A DNA stretch of 64,000 nt from Colwellia sp. Arc7-635 (GCF_003971255.1 NZ_CP034660.1:4677351-4741350); one strand, 5' to 3'; positions 17,688-27,282 are shown, counted from the first letter of the stretch. Notes: generated by a model from the sequence alone, not told the origin. Numbers and translations are program-made.

Positions 17688-19100
17688 CTATTTATCCTGC
17701 TTTGGAAGTAAAAAAACACTGGCTAATGTCAGCACAGGGATAAAAGCTAACAGGGGCAATAGCTGTGGTGATAAATCAGAGAAGTTGAGTGCTTTGTTGA
17801 AAACACCGCGACAAGCTTCAAGAAAATATGTGGTTGGAAACAATTTACCAATAATCGCGCCAAAACCTTCTAAGGAAGAGACAGGATCAATGAGGCCACA
17901 GAAATTAACCGCTATCATCAAAACGACAACAGTCGTTGCAGCCAAGGCTGATATTTGGGTTTTTGTGAAAGCAGAAATTAACAGTCCTACACCGGTAGTA
18001 GTGGTTACATATAATAATGCTGCAACACTCAAGGCCCATAAACTACCTTTAAGCGGCACACCAAACACGGTTACTGCTAGGCCGACCAAACCGAAAAAGC
18101 TGATCATACTGACCAAAATATAAGGCAGCTGTTTACCGATAACAAACTCTAGTCGGGTAACGGGCGTGACGTACAAATTAGTAATTGAACCTAATTCTTT
18201 TTCACGAACGACACCGAGCGCCATTAATATCGCCGGTATAAAAACCAACAATAACGGGATCACCGCCGGCACCATAGCCTCGATACTTTTAAAGTCTTGG
18301 TTATAGCGATAACGCGATGCGATATCGGCAGGTACTAAGTTTGGCACTACGCCATAAGTACGGAGGGATAAATCTGTTAGATAAGCGTAATAGGTGCCTG
18401 TGACATAACCTTTGATGGTTTCGGCCCGAAATGGCATTGCCCCATCAATCCAAACCACTATTTCTGGTTTTCTGTTACGTTTTAATTGCTGACCAAAGTT
18501 TGGTGGTATTTCAACCGCAACACTTATTTCGCCACTGCGCATACGGCGGTCGAGTTCAGCAGGGCTTTTAATATCGTCTTTTTGAATGAAGTAACGCGAG
18601 CCGGCCATATTTTGAATATAGTCACGGCTCTCAGGGGTTCGGTCTTGATCCATCACCGCAAAACTTAAGTCTTCAACATCGAAAGTAATACCATAACCTA
18701 AAATGAACATCAGGATAATTGAGCCGAGCAAGGCGAACGTTAGCCGAATAGGATCGCGCCATAATTCCAAAGTTTCACGATAAGCATAACCAAATAATCG
18801 CAGCAAACTAAAAGCGCTATTGGCGGTTTTTTTATGCGCCGTTGTGCTGATAAGTTGCGTATCTTGTTCATCATCCGACACTAGCGCTTCGGCTGACACT
18901 GAGCTTGAAGTTGATGAGGACGATTCAGCTACCGCTTCTTCTAAATAAGCTATAAAAGCGTCTTCTAAGGTCTCAACACCACGTTTTTCACACAGTGCGG
19001 CGGGCGTATCGCTCGCGAGTATTTTCCCTGCGTGCATTAATGAAATACGATCACAGCGTGCGGCTTCGTCCATAAAATGGGTCGAGATGAAAATGGTCAC
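17688..19100 (-). CDS. 3' part of RbbA-like gene: H-loop and permease
   Basis: This 470-residue frame opens at a GTG that overlaps the 5' frame's stop (GTGA). It starts in the middle of ABC domain 2 with the H-loop [15 protein letters not shown], then has an ABC-2 permease with the first helix at about residue 108, a periplasmic domain, and five C-terminal helices (with [20 protein letters not shown]). If translated alone it would give a permease with a useless ATPase stub. The GTG has no clear Shine-Dalgarno of its own. Confidence 0.75.
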   Translation of the reverse strand: MTIFISTHFMDEAARCDRISLMHAGKILASDTPAALCEKRGVETLEDAFIAYLEEAVAESSSSTSSSVSAEALVSDDEQDTQLISTTAHKKTANSAFSLLRLFGYAYRETLELWRDPIRLTFALLGSIILMFILGYGITFDVEDLSFAVMDQDRTPESRDYIQNMAGSRYFIQKDDIKSPAELDRRMRSGEISVAVEIPPNFGQQLKRNRKPEIVVWIDGAMPFRAETIKGYVTGTYYAYLTDLSLRTYGVVPNLVPADIASRYRYNQDFKSIEAMVPAVIPLLLVFIPAILMALGVVREKELGSITNLYVTPVTRLEFVIGKQLPYILVSMISFFGLVGLAVTVFGVPLKGSLWALSVAALLYVTTTTGVGLLISAFTKTQISALAATTVVVLMIAVNFCGLIDPVSSLEGFGAIIGKLFPTTYFLEACRGVFNKALNFSDLSPQLLPLLAFIPVLTLASVFLLPKQDK

Positions 19101-20500
19101 GCCTTGTTCGCGAGATAACTCAATGAGTAGCTCCCAAAAGTCATCGCGTGCGACGGGATCAACCCCGAGGTTGGCTCATCAAGAATAAGCATTTCAGGAT
19201 TATGTACTACCGCTACTGCAAGCGATAAGCGTTGACGAATACCTAGCGGTAAATCTTCAGGGAAGTCGTCACGATATTTTTCAAGATTAAAACGGCTAAT
19301 TAATACTTTAACGCGTGCTGAAATTTGCTCATGTGGCAAATGAAATAACCGCGCATGCAAGACCATATTCTGTTGCACAGTAAGTTCGTTATAAAGCGAA
19401 AAAGCTTGCGACATAAAACCAACGCGCTTGCGGGTTTCAATATTATTAGCATCGACTTTTTCACCAAATAATTTAGCTTCTCCACTGCTGGCGGGTTGTA
19501 AGCCAGTTAGCATTTTCATGGTAGTGGTTTTTCCGCAACCATTTGAGCCTAAAAAGCCAAAAATCTCCCCACGTTCAATACTTAAACTGACTTTATTAAC
19601 CGCGGTAAAATCACCAAAGCTTTTGGTCAGTTCAGTTGCGGTGATCGCAGCTTCAGCGGTGGCTGAATTCTGCTGACGAGGAGGAACAACAAGTACGTGG
19701 TGATCATGGCGTTTTTCTTCTGGTAACAGAGAGATGAAAGCTTCATCTAGCGTTTTTTGTCCGGTTTGAAGCTTTATTTCACTTGGGCTACCGGTGCCGA
19801 TCACCTTACCGTCATCCATTGCGACCAGCCAATCAAAATCGTCCGCTTCTTCCATATAAGCGGTGGCAACCAATACGCTCATATTTTTTTGGCGACTACG
19901 AATACGATCAATTAATTGCCAAAATTGACGACGAGAAAGTGGGTCTACACCTGTGGTAGGTTCATCTAAAATTAATAATTCAGGATCATGAATCAATGCA
20001 CAGCACAAACCGAGCTTTTGTTTCATGCCGCCGGAAAGCTTCTCTGCCGGACGATCAGCAAAGGCTTCTAATCCGGTACTTTTGAGTAAGTCTTTAATAC
20101 GGTGTTGACGTTCTTTTTTTTCTTGGCCAAACAGCCGACCAAAAAAGTCGATATTTTCAAAAACAGACAAGGTTGGATACAGGTTCTTACCTAACCCTTG
20201 TGGCATATAAGCAATGCGTGGTGAAACCGCGGTTCGAAAACGGCTATCGCGCATATTGCCCGCTAAAACCTCTATTTCACCTTGTTGAACCGCGCGAGCG
20301 CCTGCAATAAGGGCTAACAGACTAGATTTACCAACACCATCAGGGCCAATCAACCCCACCATACTGCCCGCAGGTAAAGCTAAATTAATATCATCAAGGG
20401 CAAAATTATCACCGTAGTGATGCGTTACTTTGCTGATTTTGACGACACTAGCAGCCTGGGTAAGCTCACTCACTTTACTGTGATCGGTCATATCAGACAT
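19097..20500 (-). CDS. 5' part of RbbA-like gene: two ABC ATPase domains
   Basis: This 467-residue frame holds ABC domain 1 (Walker [10 protein letters not shown], signature LSGGMKQKL, Walker [11 protein letters not shown], residues about 19-250) and most of ABC domain 2 (Walker [10 protein letters not shown], signature LPLGIRQRL, Walker [11 protein letters not shown]). The last 24 residues after the frameshift are out of frame and resemble nothing. Its ATG overlaps the stop of the HlyD-like gene as TAATG, which indicates translational coupling. Confidence 0.8.
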   Translation of the reverse strand: MSDMTDHSKVSELTQAASVVKISKVTHHYGDNFALDDINLALPAGSMVGLIGPDGVGKSSLLALIAGARAVQQGEIEVLAGNMRDSRFRTAVSPRIAYMPQGLGKNLYPTLSVFENIDFFGRLFGQEKKERQHRIKDLLKSTGLEAFADRPAEKLSGGMKQKLGLCCALIHDPELLILDEPTTGVDPLSRRQFWQLIDRIRSRQKNMSVLVATAYMEEADDFDWLVAMDDGKVIGTGSPSEIKLQTGQKTLDEAFISLLPEEKRHDHHVLVVPPRQQNSATAEAAITATELTKSFGDFTAVNKVSLSIERGEIFGFLGSNGCGKTTTMKMLTGLQPASSGEAKLFGEKVDANNIETRKRVGFMSQAFSLYNELTVQQNMVLHARLFHLPHEQISARVKVLISRFNLEKYRDDFPEDLPLGIRQRLSLAVAVVHNPEMLILDEPTSGLIPSHAMTFGSYSLSYLANKA

Positions 20501-21504
20501 TATTCAGGTACTCTCACCTGTAATTTTTCTGGCCATGTTTTTTCTGGTGCTAATAAAACATAAGCTAGCCCAGGTACGCCAGTTTTAACTTGTGCGATAT
20601 GTTCTTTAAGCAGCTGTGGGTCAAGCTTCACTTTGACACGAAACATTAGTTTATCGCGCTCGTCTCGGGTTTCTACTGATTTAGGGGTGAACTGTGCTTG
20701 GGCAGATACAAAGGTGACTTTCGCGGGTAATATGTATTGCGGAATAGCATCTAAAACGATGCGTGCTTCTGAGCCAATGGTAACTTTACCGGCTTCAGAG
20801 GTGGGTAAATAAATACTCATGTAAACATCGGTCAGGTCCAGTAATGAGAAGACTTTGCCACCACTGCCTAAGACTTCACCTGGTTCAGCTAAACGATATA
20901 ATATTCTGCCATTGATCGGGGCTTGGAGCGTGCTGTCAGCAATATTACTTTCTAGTCGTTCAATACGTGCATGAGCGGCTTCAATACCCGCGTCAGACTG
21001 CACAACTTTCACATTAGCAGCTCTTAAAGCTGCTTGCGCAGAGGTAGATACCGTGCGCTGCTTATCAACATTTTCTTTTGAAACGTGGCCTTGTTTCGCT
21101 AACTCTAAAGCGCGGCGTAATTCAGCTTCTGCTAAAGCCAATTCACTTTTATATTGGTCGACAATCGCCAGCGCATATTTACGTGATTCGCTTGCCTCGC
21201 GCAGCCCAGCATTTGCCTCACGTAATTGCGCATTTAAATCATCAGTATCAATAACCGCCAAAGCTTGGTCCATTTCGACCATATCGCCTTCTTGCGCTAA
21301 TACTTTCACTAACCGGCCAGGTAATTTTGTCGCTATATCATATTCTGTCGCTTCAATACGACCGTTACCATAAACAACACTATCTGGCAGCTGGTTGGCC
21401 AGCTTTTCAGCTTGTTGGCTTTGCCAAAAATACCAACCACCTCCAGCCACGACTATCAAGACAACTATTTTACTGAGTGATGTTAGCGTTGATTTTATCG
21501 TCAT
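20500..21504 (-). CDS. HlyD-family membrane fusion protein, YhiI-like
   Basis: A periplasmic adaptor of 334 residues. ATG 21504 is preferred over a TTG at 21519 because GGAG lies nine bases before it. There is one N-terminal anchor helix (about residues 10-26), a lipoyl half-motif [18 protein letters not shown], a long coiled coil (about 85-190), the second half-motif [20 protein letters not shown], and a beta-barrel domain. It should link the inner-membrane ABC permeases to an outer-membrane channel such as TolC, which is not encoded here. First gene of the three-part operon. Confidence 0.9.
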   Translation of the reverse strand: MTIKSTLTSLSKIVVLIVVAGGGWYFWQSQQAEKLANQLPDSVVYGNGRIEATEYDIATKLPGRLVKVLAQEGDMVEMDQALAVIDTDDLNAQLREANAGLREASESRKYALAIVDQYKSELALAEAELRRALELAKQGHVSKENVDKQRTVSTSAQAALRAANVKVVQSDAGIEAAHARIERLESNIADSTLQAPINGRILYRLAEPGEVLGSGGKVFSLLDLTDVYMSIYLPTSEAGKVTIGSEARIVLDAIPQYILPAKVTFVSAQAQFTPKSVETRDERDKLMFRVKVKLDPQLLKEHIAQVKTGVPGLAYVLLAPEKTWPEKLQVRVPE

Positions 21505-21819
21505 GAGGTGTAGCTCCAAAGGTTAAAAAATAAGTTTCCTCTTGATACAATACCATCATCATTGTAAATAAATATGAGTTAAATCAATAAACATGCAACT
21601 CGATCATCATATTTGCTAAATGAATAAAACGCCTTACAGATAGACGAAACATTACTTAATTTAAACATTAATTACGTTTGATATGATGAATTTCAGGCAC
21701 GTTACTTTTACCTTAAGTTAATGGCTTTTATAATGTTGGGAGGCTTAGGTGAATAGCCCACTCGTATCATTAATTTTTGCCTAACTACTGGTGGTTCACA
21801 TAACCAAATTATTAGGGGG
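21505..21819. other. Intergenic region upstream of the efflux operon
   Basis: 315 bases. It should contain the minus-strand promoter of the HlyD-like gene. A short stem GGTT/AACC near 21793-21806 lies past the DUF2254 stop. I see no gene and no strong operator-like palindrome. Confidence 0.5.
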
Positions 21820-23142
21820 TTAGCTGCTTTTAATCGTTATTTTTTCTATTCTTTGCATTAACTCACTTCTGTCGTGGTCACTCATGCATTGCTTAGCTTG
21901 TTGCTGTGTAATCATCTTGGTTTGCGTTGACACAAAGTTATGTTGTTCATCCGTTGTTGCTTGGCCCAATAGCACATGTAAGGCATCAAGCATTTTGATA
22001 GTAACGGCAAGGTTGTTGACCGACTGCTGCCGTATTTGATCAAAAGCCGCCGTTGCAATGTCTGTAAAGGTTAATGGCTTGCGAACTAATCGTACGACAC
22101 CATCTACTCGCATTTCGGTTTCAGGGAAGTTTTTAGCTGTTAATCGACAAAGCACGGCATTGAGTTTATCGATGCAAGTTATTGCGGTATATGGGTCATT
22201 AATACCTGGAGATAGCGCACGTAGGGCTATTTCCACTAATTGATGTACGGCAAATTCAGGATCTTGAACGGGCGTTCGACACGAGCCATAAATTGTATGG
22301 CCGATAATATTTTTGCTGATGTCGTCACTAATATCTGCCTCTGTTTTATTACTGATATGAACAGTAGCAATTATTGTTTTTTCGACAATAAAATCTCCAG
22401 CCGAAAAGTGCAATTCAATCACGCAATGCGACTGTTCGGCCAATTTAAGTAAGCTTTTTTTATCAATTAATTGTAAGTAACCACTGAACGGGGCGTATAC
22501 CGATATTTCTCGACTTGTATCCGTACGTTGAGCGAATGAACCGTCAGATTGGAGAGACTTTTCATTTGATACCGTAGGGAAAAGTTTGGCAATGTTGTTC
22601 TGTAATTCACAATAGACGTCGTCGATCACAACATCAGCCTGAATTGATTTTGCCACATGATGAATAAAATAAATCAGCATACAAACACTAAAGCAAGTCA
22701 TTGTCATGGCCACCGCTACAGTTACACCCGGCTTGAATACATAAGGGGCTTTAAAACTGATTGCGCAAAATATGATAATGCAAAACAGAAAAGTTGAAAT
22801 AAAAGTACCCAGTACCGTTTGTGTTCCTTTATCCATCATAAAATTTCGCATTAAGCGCGGACCAAACTGTGAAGAAGCCAACGTTAAAACGACAATCGTA
22901 ATTGAGAAAGCAATACTGGTGACAGTGATCATAGCCGCCGCTATTGTGCTGAGTAGTGAGCGAACAGCGTCTACATCGGTTGCATACAAAAAGGCCAATG
23001 AATTGGTATTTTTTTGGGTATGAATAACATCAATATAGACAGTAACGGCAGCGACGATAAATGATAATAAAATCATTAAACTTGGCACAAACCAAAAGCT
23101 AGATTGAGTTTTTTCAATGAATGGGGCTAATTTGTTATTCAT
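21820..23142 (-). CDS. DUF2254 family membrane protein
   Basis: A 440-residue protein with four membrane helices in the first 170 residues (about 17-37, 63-88, 108-130, 136-160). The family pattern is clear: SIAFSITIVVLTLASSQFGPRLMRNFM, and later ALRALSPGINDPYTAITCID. The C-terminal half is soluble. DUF2254 proteins are conserved inner-membrane proteins of unknown function. The gene appears to be monocistronic. Confidence 0.88.
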   Translation of the reverse strand: MNNKLAPFIEKTQSSFWFVPSLMILLSFIVAAVTVYIDVIHTQKNTNSLAFLYATDVDAVRSLLSTIAAAMITVTSIAFSITIVVLTLASSQFGPRLMRNFMMDKGTQTVLGTFISTFLFCIIIFCAISFKAPYVFKPGVTVAVAMTMTCFSVCMLIYFIHHVAKSIQADVVIDDVYCELQNNIAKLFPTVSNEKSLQSDGSFAQRTDTSREISVYAPFSGYLQLIDKKSLLKLAEQSHCVIELHFSAGDFIVEKTIIATVHISNKTEADISDDISKNIIGHTIYGSCRTPVQDPEFAVHQLVEIALRALSPGINDPYTAITCIDKLNAVLCRLTAKNFPETEMRVDGVVRLVRKPLTFTDIATAAFDQIRQQSVNNLAVTIKMLDALHVLLGQATTDEQHNFVSTQTKMITQQQAKQCMSDHDRSELMQRIEKITIKSS

Positions 23143-23157
23143 AGCTTATACCTACTT

Positions 23158-23366
23158 ATACCAATTAAAACAAACAATCGATCATTTTAAGGCGGTTTAA
23201 ATCCCCAATATCTGTGTTGCTTTCAATCACAATAGCTAGCTATTACTCGGCAATATGCTCCTGCATTGCGCTAATGACTTACATCCATGTAAGAATCAAT
23301 CAAGCGCCTTATTCTTGAAAATTTACCCTCGCTAAAAATTGATCGATAACTTATTACATTTGGTAT
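23158..23366 (+). repeat. Dispersed palindromic repeat, copy 1
   Basis: About 209 bases bounded by imperfect inverted ends: ATACCAATTAAAACAAAC at the left, and TTACATTTGGTAT at the right. The interior contains ATCGATCATTTTAAGGCGG, AGCTAGCTATTACT and AATCAAGCGCCTTATTCTTG, all of which recur in inverted orientation at 31676-31826. About 50 extra bases near 23253-23302 are absent from the second copy. There is no coding frame, so it resembles a MITE. Confidence 0.8.
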
Positions 23367-23574
23367 TATTGTTAGCGATAGATCATCAAACTTTGCTATT
23401 TTTAATAGCTTTAACAATAGACTAAATTGCCATTTCTAAAATAGTAAGTATTTAATTTAAAATTAAAAGATAAAGCTTGAGCTCTATTTTTATCAGACTA
23501 AAAAAGGTCATTAGTGCTCGAATAACTTAAGATCTAGGAGTAATAAATTTTAGTGTAAATGAAAAATAAGCGAT

Positions 23575-23599
23575 AAAAAAAGGCCTCAATAGGCCTTTT
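23575..23599 (-). terminator. Terminator of the 11-mer repeat lipoprotein gene
   Basis: AAAAAGGCCT and AGGCCTTTTC form a stem with loop CAAT. On the minus strand it is followed by a T-run (complement of the A-run at 23575-23581), just after the stop at 23622. Confidence 0.8.
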
Positions 23600-23621
23600 C
23601 TAATTTAATGACGATTAAAAA

Positions 23622-24056
23622 TTAACAGTCGTCATCTTCAGCTTCAGCGCCTTCTTTCACTTTTTCACAAGCGTCTTCAAGAGCGTTACCGGCATCTTTC
23701 TTCATATCCTTAAACTTACTGCTAGCACTGTCTTTCATTTCACCTAATTTTTCTCCAGCAGCGTCTTTCATGTCGCCAGCAGAGTCTTTCATTTCGCCTA
23801 ATTTGTCGCCAGCGGCATCTTTCATGTTGCCTAATTTATCACCCGCAGCATCTTTCATTTCGCTTAATTTTTTGCTGGCGTCATCTTTCATTTCACCTAG
23901 TTTGTTACCGGCATCGTCAACGGCATTTCCAGCTTCATTGACCATTTTATCGACTTTTTCACCTGTAGTTTCTGCTTTTTCTTCGCTACAAGCGGTAAGG
24001 CCAAGTACAGCAACAAGTGTAATAACGCTAGTCGATAATTTTTTAATAAAAGTCAT
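23622..24056 (-). CDS. Lipoprotein with LEA-like 11-residue repeats
   Basis: A 144-residue lipoprotein: signal with LGLTAC (Cys23). Residues about 52-122 are 11-residue units of the form KLGEMKDAAGD, six full units plus one shortened unit of seven (MKDAAGE). Such 11-mers form amphipathic helices, as in LEA group 3 or apolipoprotein-like proteins. It ends EDACEKVKEG, an acidic stretch, and a C-terminal Cys. It is a paralog of the 82-residue lipoprotein at 24437-24685: the same signal, the same end, but an expanded repeat region. A role in envelope or desiccation/osmotic stress is inferred only from the repeat type. Confidence 0.85.
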   Translation of the reverse strand: MTFIKKLSTSVITLVAVLGLTACSEEKAETTGEKVDKMVNEAGNAVDDAGNKLGEMKDDASKKLSEMKDAAGDKLGNMKDAAGDKLGEMKDSAGDMKDAAGEKLGEMKDSASSKFKDMKKDAGNALEDACEKVKEGAEAEDDDC

Positions 24057-24065
24057 ATTTTTTCC

Positions 24066-24251
24066 CTAAATTCTTTGGTGATTTATCACAAGCTGCATTG
24101 GTGATTTATAATATAACCAACAATACAACGAAATAGATAAGCTAATTTTTACAATACCCGTTACTGCGTAATTGCTACCATAAAACTCAACTAAGTATGG
24201 TATAGCAGTAATAGTCGCAACAACTAAAAAAGTAAGTGCCTACCTTAACAC
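24066..24251 (-). pseudogene. Decayed DUF1328 (YtjA-like) gene
   Basis: Aligns codon by codon with the intact DUF1328 gene at 24696-24872. The ATG has become GTG, the fourth codon TGG has become TAG (24240-24242), but GCACTTACTTTTTTAGTTGT is unchanged. Further in, the Gly/Ala core is lost, and the 3' end AATCACCAAAG-ATTTAG still matches. It stands directly upstream of the 144-residue lipoprotein gene, as the intact copy stands upstream of its paralog. Confidence 0.75.
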
Positions 24252-24436
24252 AATATGTTCCGCGGTTTATTCAACAATAAGTTATCACTAACTTCACATG
24301 CTAGGCATATTAATAACAAAAGCTAAATTAACAGACATAAAGGTAGAAATTATCCCTTAATTCATAGCAAATAGAACAAGGGATACGTTATTTACAACAG
24401 CCATTTTCAACTATATATAAAACGAGCCACTACAGA

Positions 24437-24685
24437 TTAACAATCAGTATCTTTAGCTTTTACGCCTTCTTTAACTTTTTCACAGGCATCTTCGACAGCG
24501 TTACCGGCATCATCGGCCATGTCGCCAACTTTATCGCCAGCATCTTCAAGTGCATTACCAGCATCATGTACCATCTGATCTACTTTTTCGCCGGCATTTT
24601 CCGCTTTATCATCGCTACAGGCAGTTAAGCCAAAGATGGCAACAAAAGTAATAAGTGTGATTGATAATTTTTTAATAAAAGTCAT
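24437..24685 (-). CDS. Small lipoprotein, paralog of the 11-mer repeat protein
   Basis: An 82-residue lipoprotein beginning MTFIKKLSITLITF, with lipobox FGLTAC (Cys23). ATG 24685 is chosen because AAGGA lies nine bases before it and it matches the paralog's start. The mature part is acidic and helical (AGNALEDAGDKVGDMADD), with a weak 11-residue period, ending EDACEKVKEG and a C-terminal Cys. It lies ten bases after the DUF1328 gene on the same strand, so they form a two-gene operon. Function unknown; envelope stress is a guess. Confidence 0.8.
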   Translation of the reverse strand: MTFIKKLSITLITFVAIFGLTACSDDKAENAGEKVDQMVHDAGNALEDAGDKVGDMADDAGNAVEDACEKVKEGVKAKDTDC

Positions 24686-24695
24686 AGTGTTTTCC

Positions 24696-24872
24696 TTAAA
24701 TTTTTGGTGATTTACCACGAATGGCATTGGCAATTAATGAGATAACGAGTAATACAACGAAGATAAAAAATATAATTTTAGCAATACCTGCAGCTGCACC
24801 TGCGATACCACCAAAACCAAAGATTGCCGCGATTATTGCGACAACTAAAAAAGTAAGTGCCCAAGTTAACAT
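24696..24872 (-). CDS. DUF1328 / YtjA family small membrane protein
   Basis: A 58-residue protein, [20 protein letters not shown] at the N-terminus, then [18 protein letters not shown] and a second hydrophobic segment ending [10 protein letters not shown]. Two membrane helices and the Gly/Ala centre match the DUF1328/YtjA family, found in many stress-induced small loci. A strong Shine-Dalgarno AGAGGGA precedes the ATG. It is co-directional with the 82-residue lipoprotein gene (gap ten bases). Function of the family is not established. Confidence 0.88.
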   Translation of the reverse strand: MLTWALTFLVVAIIAAIFGFGGIAGAAAGIAKIIFFIFVVLLVISLIANAIRGKSPKI

Positions 24873-25310
24873 AATATATCCCTCTGCTTATTCGGTTTTA
24901 GATTACAACTAAGTTAATGCGTGAATCATGCCAACCAAAAAACAAAACATAAGATACTGATAGTTAAGTAATATAAATTAAAACTGTTGTTTTTTATAAC
25001 GGTGAGTGACTTATGAAATGAAATATTTACAGACTAGGTGTGTAGTACTTTCAGCATTCATTGATCAGGTCGAATGTAGAATATTAAACAAGCGAGAAAT
25101 GGGGAGAAGTTCGTTAGTTGCTGCGAGTAAAGCGAAGCGAAGTGATGGTCAAAATATTGCGCTAGACCCTGAAGGTTATACAGCCGTGATTTTCTACGGT
25201 ATGGATATGGTTTGAGTTTATATTATACGATTTTTGTTAAGTGTTATTTGATCAAAAGAAACAAGGAGGAATACTCCCCCTTGTTTTACGGCACGATTAA
25301 TTTTTAATGA
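24873..25310. other. Intergenic region upstream of the DUF1328 operon
   Basis: 438 bases. The left part should hold the minus-strand promoter of the DUF1328-lipoprotein operon. A plus-strand frame at 25006-25215 (69 codons from GTG) has no Shine-Dalgarno and no recognisable domain, and I do not call it. A terminator hairpin stands at 25259-25286. Confidence 0.55.
25259..25286 (-). terminator. Terminator of the beta-barrel protein gene
   Basis: AAACAAGG-AGGA pairs with TCC-CCTTGTTT around ATAC. It lies 25 bases past the minus-strand stop. Confidence 0.7.
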
Positions 25311-26006
25311 TTAAAAGCGGCCCGTTACACCTACAGATACCGCATCGTCATTAGATAATGCAATATATGCTATACGTGCTGAAATAGTTGGCGAGAAGAA
25401 ATGCTGAGCTTCAATACCAAAGTCATAGCCTTCTTCTGTTGAAAGGTTAAGACCAACACTTGATCTAGCTGTCCAGTAGTAATCTGCTGCTGCAGTGAAG
25501 TCTTTATGATCATTAAGGTACGATGCTTCAAAGTTAAAGAATGCACCGCCAGATAATGTTGCAATGTATTTTGTGTTTAATGCCACAGAGTCAGAGAAAC
25601 TTTCATCGTTAGCAGACACAGAAACCAACCAGTTTTTAGCGAAGAAGTAACCCAACTCACCAGCAACATTCGTATCACTAGAACCGCCATCGACATCAAC
25701 ATAAGTAACATCTAAGCCAACAAAAATGTTTTCATGGTAGTAATCACCACCTAATGACAATGAATAAGCATCACTATCAAAATTAGTATAACCAACAGAT
25801 GCACTGTTATTTCTACCCATAAAAGCGGCTTCAGCCCATGCTGTATTGTTGGTAGTAACGCTATCAAAATAATGAGTACCTTCAAGATTGATTACATTGA
25901 AATCATCAATATTAAGGTAGTTAAAATCAACTTGGTTATTGTAGTTGTTTGCGAATACAGAAGAAGAAAGTAGAGATAAACCAAGAAGTAATGTGCTTTT
26001 TTTCAT
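25311..26006 (-). CDS. Outer-membrane beta-barrel protein, putative porin (YfaZ-like)
   Basis: A 231-residue protein with a signal peptide ending SVFA-NN (about residue 19), then repeated short beta-strands rich in Tyr, Asn and Ser and a C-terminal strand ending in GRF, the usual signal for BAM-mediated insertion. The size suggests a 10- or 12-strand barrel. The sequence resembles the small putative-porin/YfaZ group, but assignment to one family is tentative. A good Shine-Dalgarno AAGGA lies eight bases before ATG. It is transcribed divergently from the hydrolase gene. Confidence 0.75.
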   Translation of the reverse strand: MKKSTLLLGLSLLSSSVFANNYNNQVDFNYLNIDDFNVINLEGTHYFDSVTTNNTAWAEAAFMGRNNSASVGYTNFDSDAYSLSLGGDYYHENIFVGLDVTYVDVDGGSSDTNVAGELGYFFAKNWLVSVSANDESFSDSVALNTKYIATLSGGAFFNFEASYLNDHKDFTAAADYYWTARSSVGLNLSTEEGYDFGIEAQHFFSPTISARIAYIALSNDDAVSVGVTGRF

Positions 26007-26344
26007 TATATATATCCTTTATATATTTAAAATTGAAACTCCGAAGAAGAAGTAAATGAACATGACTTTAATCGATAAAAACCGTTTAAAAACCGTTTAA
26101 AAACATTCAAATCTGAATGTAGAAGTCCATTTGCCGCGCACTATAATGCTTAAATCATTATTGATCAATAGAATAAATGTTCAGAAATATATCCCCTAAG
26201 TTACAATAATTAGCTTTATTGGTAATATCAGTACTATCTACTGATATTAATGTGAAAGATTCATGATATGTGCTTCATTTTATCTTTAATCTTTAGTGAG
26301 AAAACATCACCCCATACACTCATAATTAAAGGAATCGCGCATAC
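26007..26344. other. Divergent promoter region with two hairpins
   Basis: 338 bases between the barrel protein and the hydrolase. It has a tandem copy of ACCGTTTAAAA (about 26080-26103), an inverted repeat ACATTCA/TGAATGT (26103-26120), and a perfect ten-base stem TAATATCAGT/ACTGATATTA (26223-26249). These could be operators or RNA stems. No gene seen. Confidence 0.6.
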
Positions 26345-27217
26345 ATGATCAAGCTAAGTGATTTGCAAGCACAAGGTAAGTTTGTTGAGTTACATGGTTA
26401 TAAAATATTTACTCGTGAAGGTGGAAACCCTACTTCACCAACATTACTTTTAATTCATGGTTATCCGAGTGCAAGCTGGGATTGGGAAAGTTTGTGGGAT
26501 GAACTTATCCAGTACTATCATGTGATAACACTCGATATGTTAGGTTTTGGCTTCTCGGAAAAGCCAAAGGATATTGAGTACTTAATCACACTGCAAGCTG
26601 ATATTTACTCAGCATTTTTAACTACATTAAATATAAGTTCGTATCATATATTGGCTCATGACTATGGCGATACCGTTGCTCAAGAGTTACTTGCCAGACA
26701 AATTGACGGCGATAATAATCAAGCGATAATTGATAGTATTTGTTTTTTAAATGGTGGCTTGTTTCCTGAAACACATAAACCTGTGCTAATTCAAAAGCTA
26801 CTATTATCACCTATAGGATTTTTGATTTCTAAATTTAGTACGAAGCAAAAACTATCGAAAAATTTACACCGTATATTTGGTCAATCAACACCACCCTCGA
26901 CTGAAGTTGTGGACACGTTATGGGCATTATTACTAGTTAACGATGGCCGTGCAGTTATGCATAAATTAATTCATTACATTACACAGAGGCTTGAAAATAG
27001 GGCTCGTTGGGTAGGGGCAATTATCAATGCCGAGATACCGATAAAACTTATTGCTGGTGTGCAAGACCCTATTTCGGGCGCGCACATGATTGAGCATTAT
27101 AGAAAATTAATACCAAATGCTAATGTGACTGAATTAGAAACATTAGGCCATTATCCCCAAATTGAAGATGCTAGTGCAGTTATTGACGCTTACCTAGAGT
27201 TTCAAAAAAACCTGTGA
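26345..27217 (+). CDS. Alpha/beta-fold hydrolase
   Basis: A 290-residue hydrolase of the epoxide-hydrolase/dehalogenase-like group. The oxyanion motif is HGYPSASWDWE (about residue 38), the nucleophile elbow is ILAHDYGDTVAQEL with Asp as nucleophile, an acid lies in GVQDPISG, and the catalytic His is in LGHYPQIED. Haloalkane dehalogenases usually have Trp after the nucleophile; here it is Tyr, so dehalogenation is not supported. Substrate unknown. Start supported by AAAGGA before ATG. No operon partner; terminator at 27251. Confidence 0.87.
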   Translation: MIKLSDLQAQGKFVELHGYKIFTREGGNPTSPTLLLIHGYPSASWDWESLWDELIQYYHVITLDMLGFGFSEKPKDIEYLITLQADIYSAFLTTLNISSYHILAHDYGDTVAQELLARQIDGDNNQAIIDSICFLNGGLFPETHKPVLIQKLLLSPIGFLISKFSTKQKLSKNLHRIFGQSTPPSTEVVDTLWALLLVNDGRAVMHKLIHYITQRLENRARWVGAIINAEIPIKLIAGVQDPISGAHMIEHYRKLIPNANVTELETLGHYPQIEDASAVIDAYLEFQKNL

Positions 27218-27250
27218 CACCATCTGCTAAACAATTGTAATTTAAAAATA

Positions 27251-27282
27251 AAAAAGGCACTAAACTGAGTTTAATGCCTTTT
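27251..27282. terminator. Bidirectional terminator, hydrolase / glmS
   Basis: AAAAGGCA-TAAAC pairs with GTTTA-TGCCTTTT around TGA, with A- and T-runs at both sides. It serves the converging hydrolase and glmS genes. Confidence 0.85.

Larger units (their letters stand above)
17688..20500 (-). pseudogene. RbbA/YhiH-like ABC transporter gene, frameshifted
   Basis: Read as one gene this would give about 937 residues: ABC domain 1, ABC domain 2, then an ABC-2 permease, as in E. coli RbbA/YhiH (about 911). A one-base loss in a G run (four C on the plus strand, 19163-19166) breaks the frame just after LILDEPTSG of ABC domain 2. With one extra G the protein continues as [20 protein letters not shown] and joins the downstream frame exactly. 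The break lies between the Walker B and H-loop of the same ATPase site, so a natural split is unlikely. It is either a sequencing error, a recent mutation, or a slippage site. Confidence 0.8.

Noticed and set aside
25006..25215. Plus-strand frame of 69 codons starting with GTG.
   Set aside because: No Shine-Dalgarno, no recognisable domain, and the leader has none of the features of its neighbours. Kept as non-coding.
26345..27217. Haloalkane dehalogenase call for the alpha/beta hydrolase.
   Set aside because: The residue after the nucleophile Asp is Tyr, not Trp, so the halide-binding pair is not supported.
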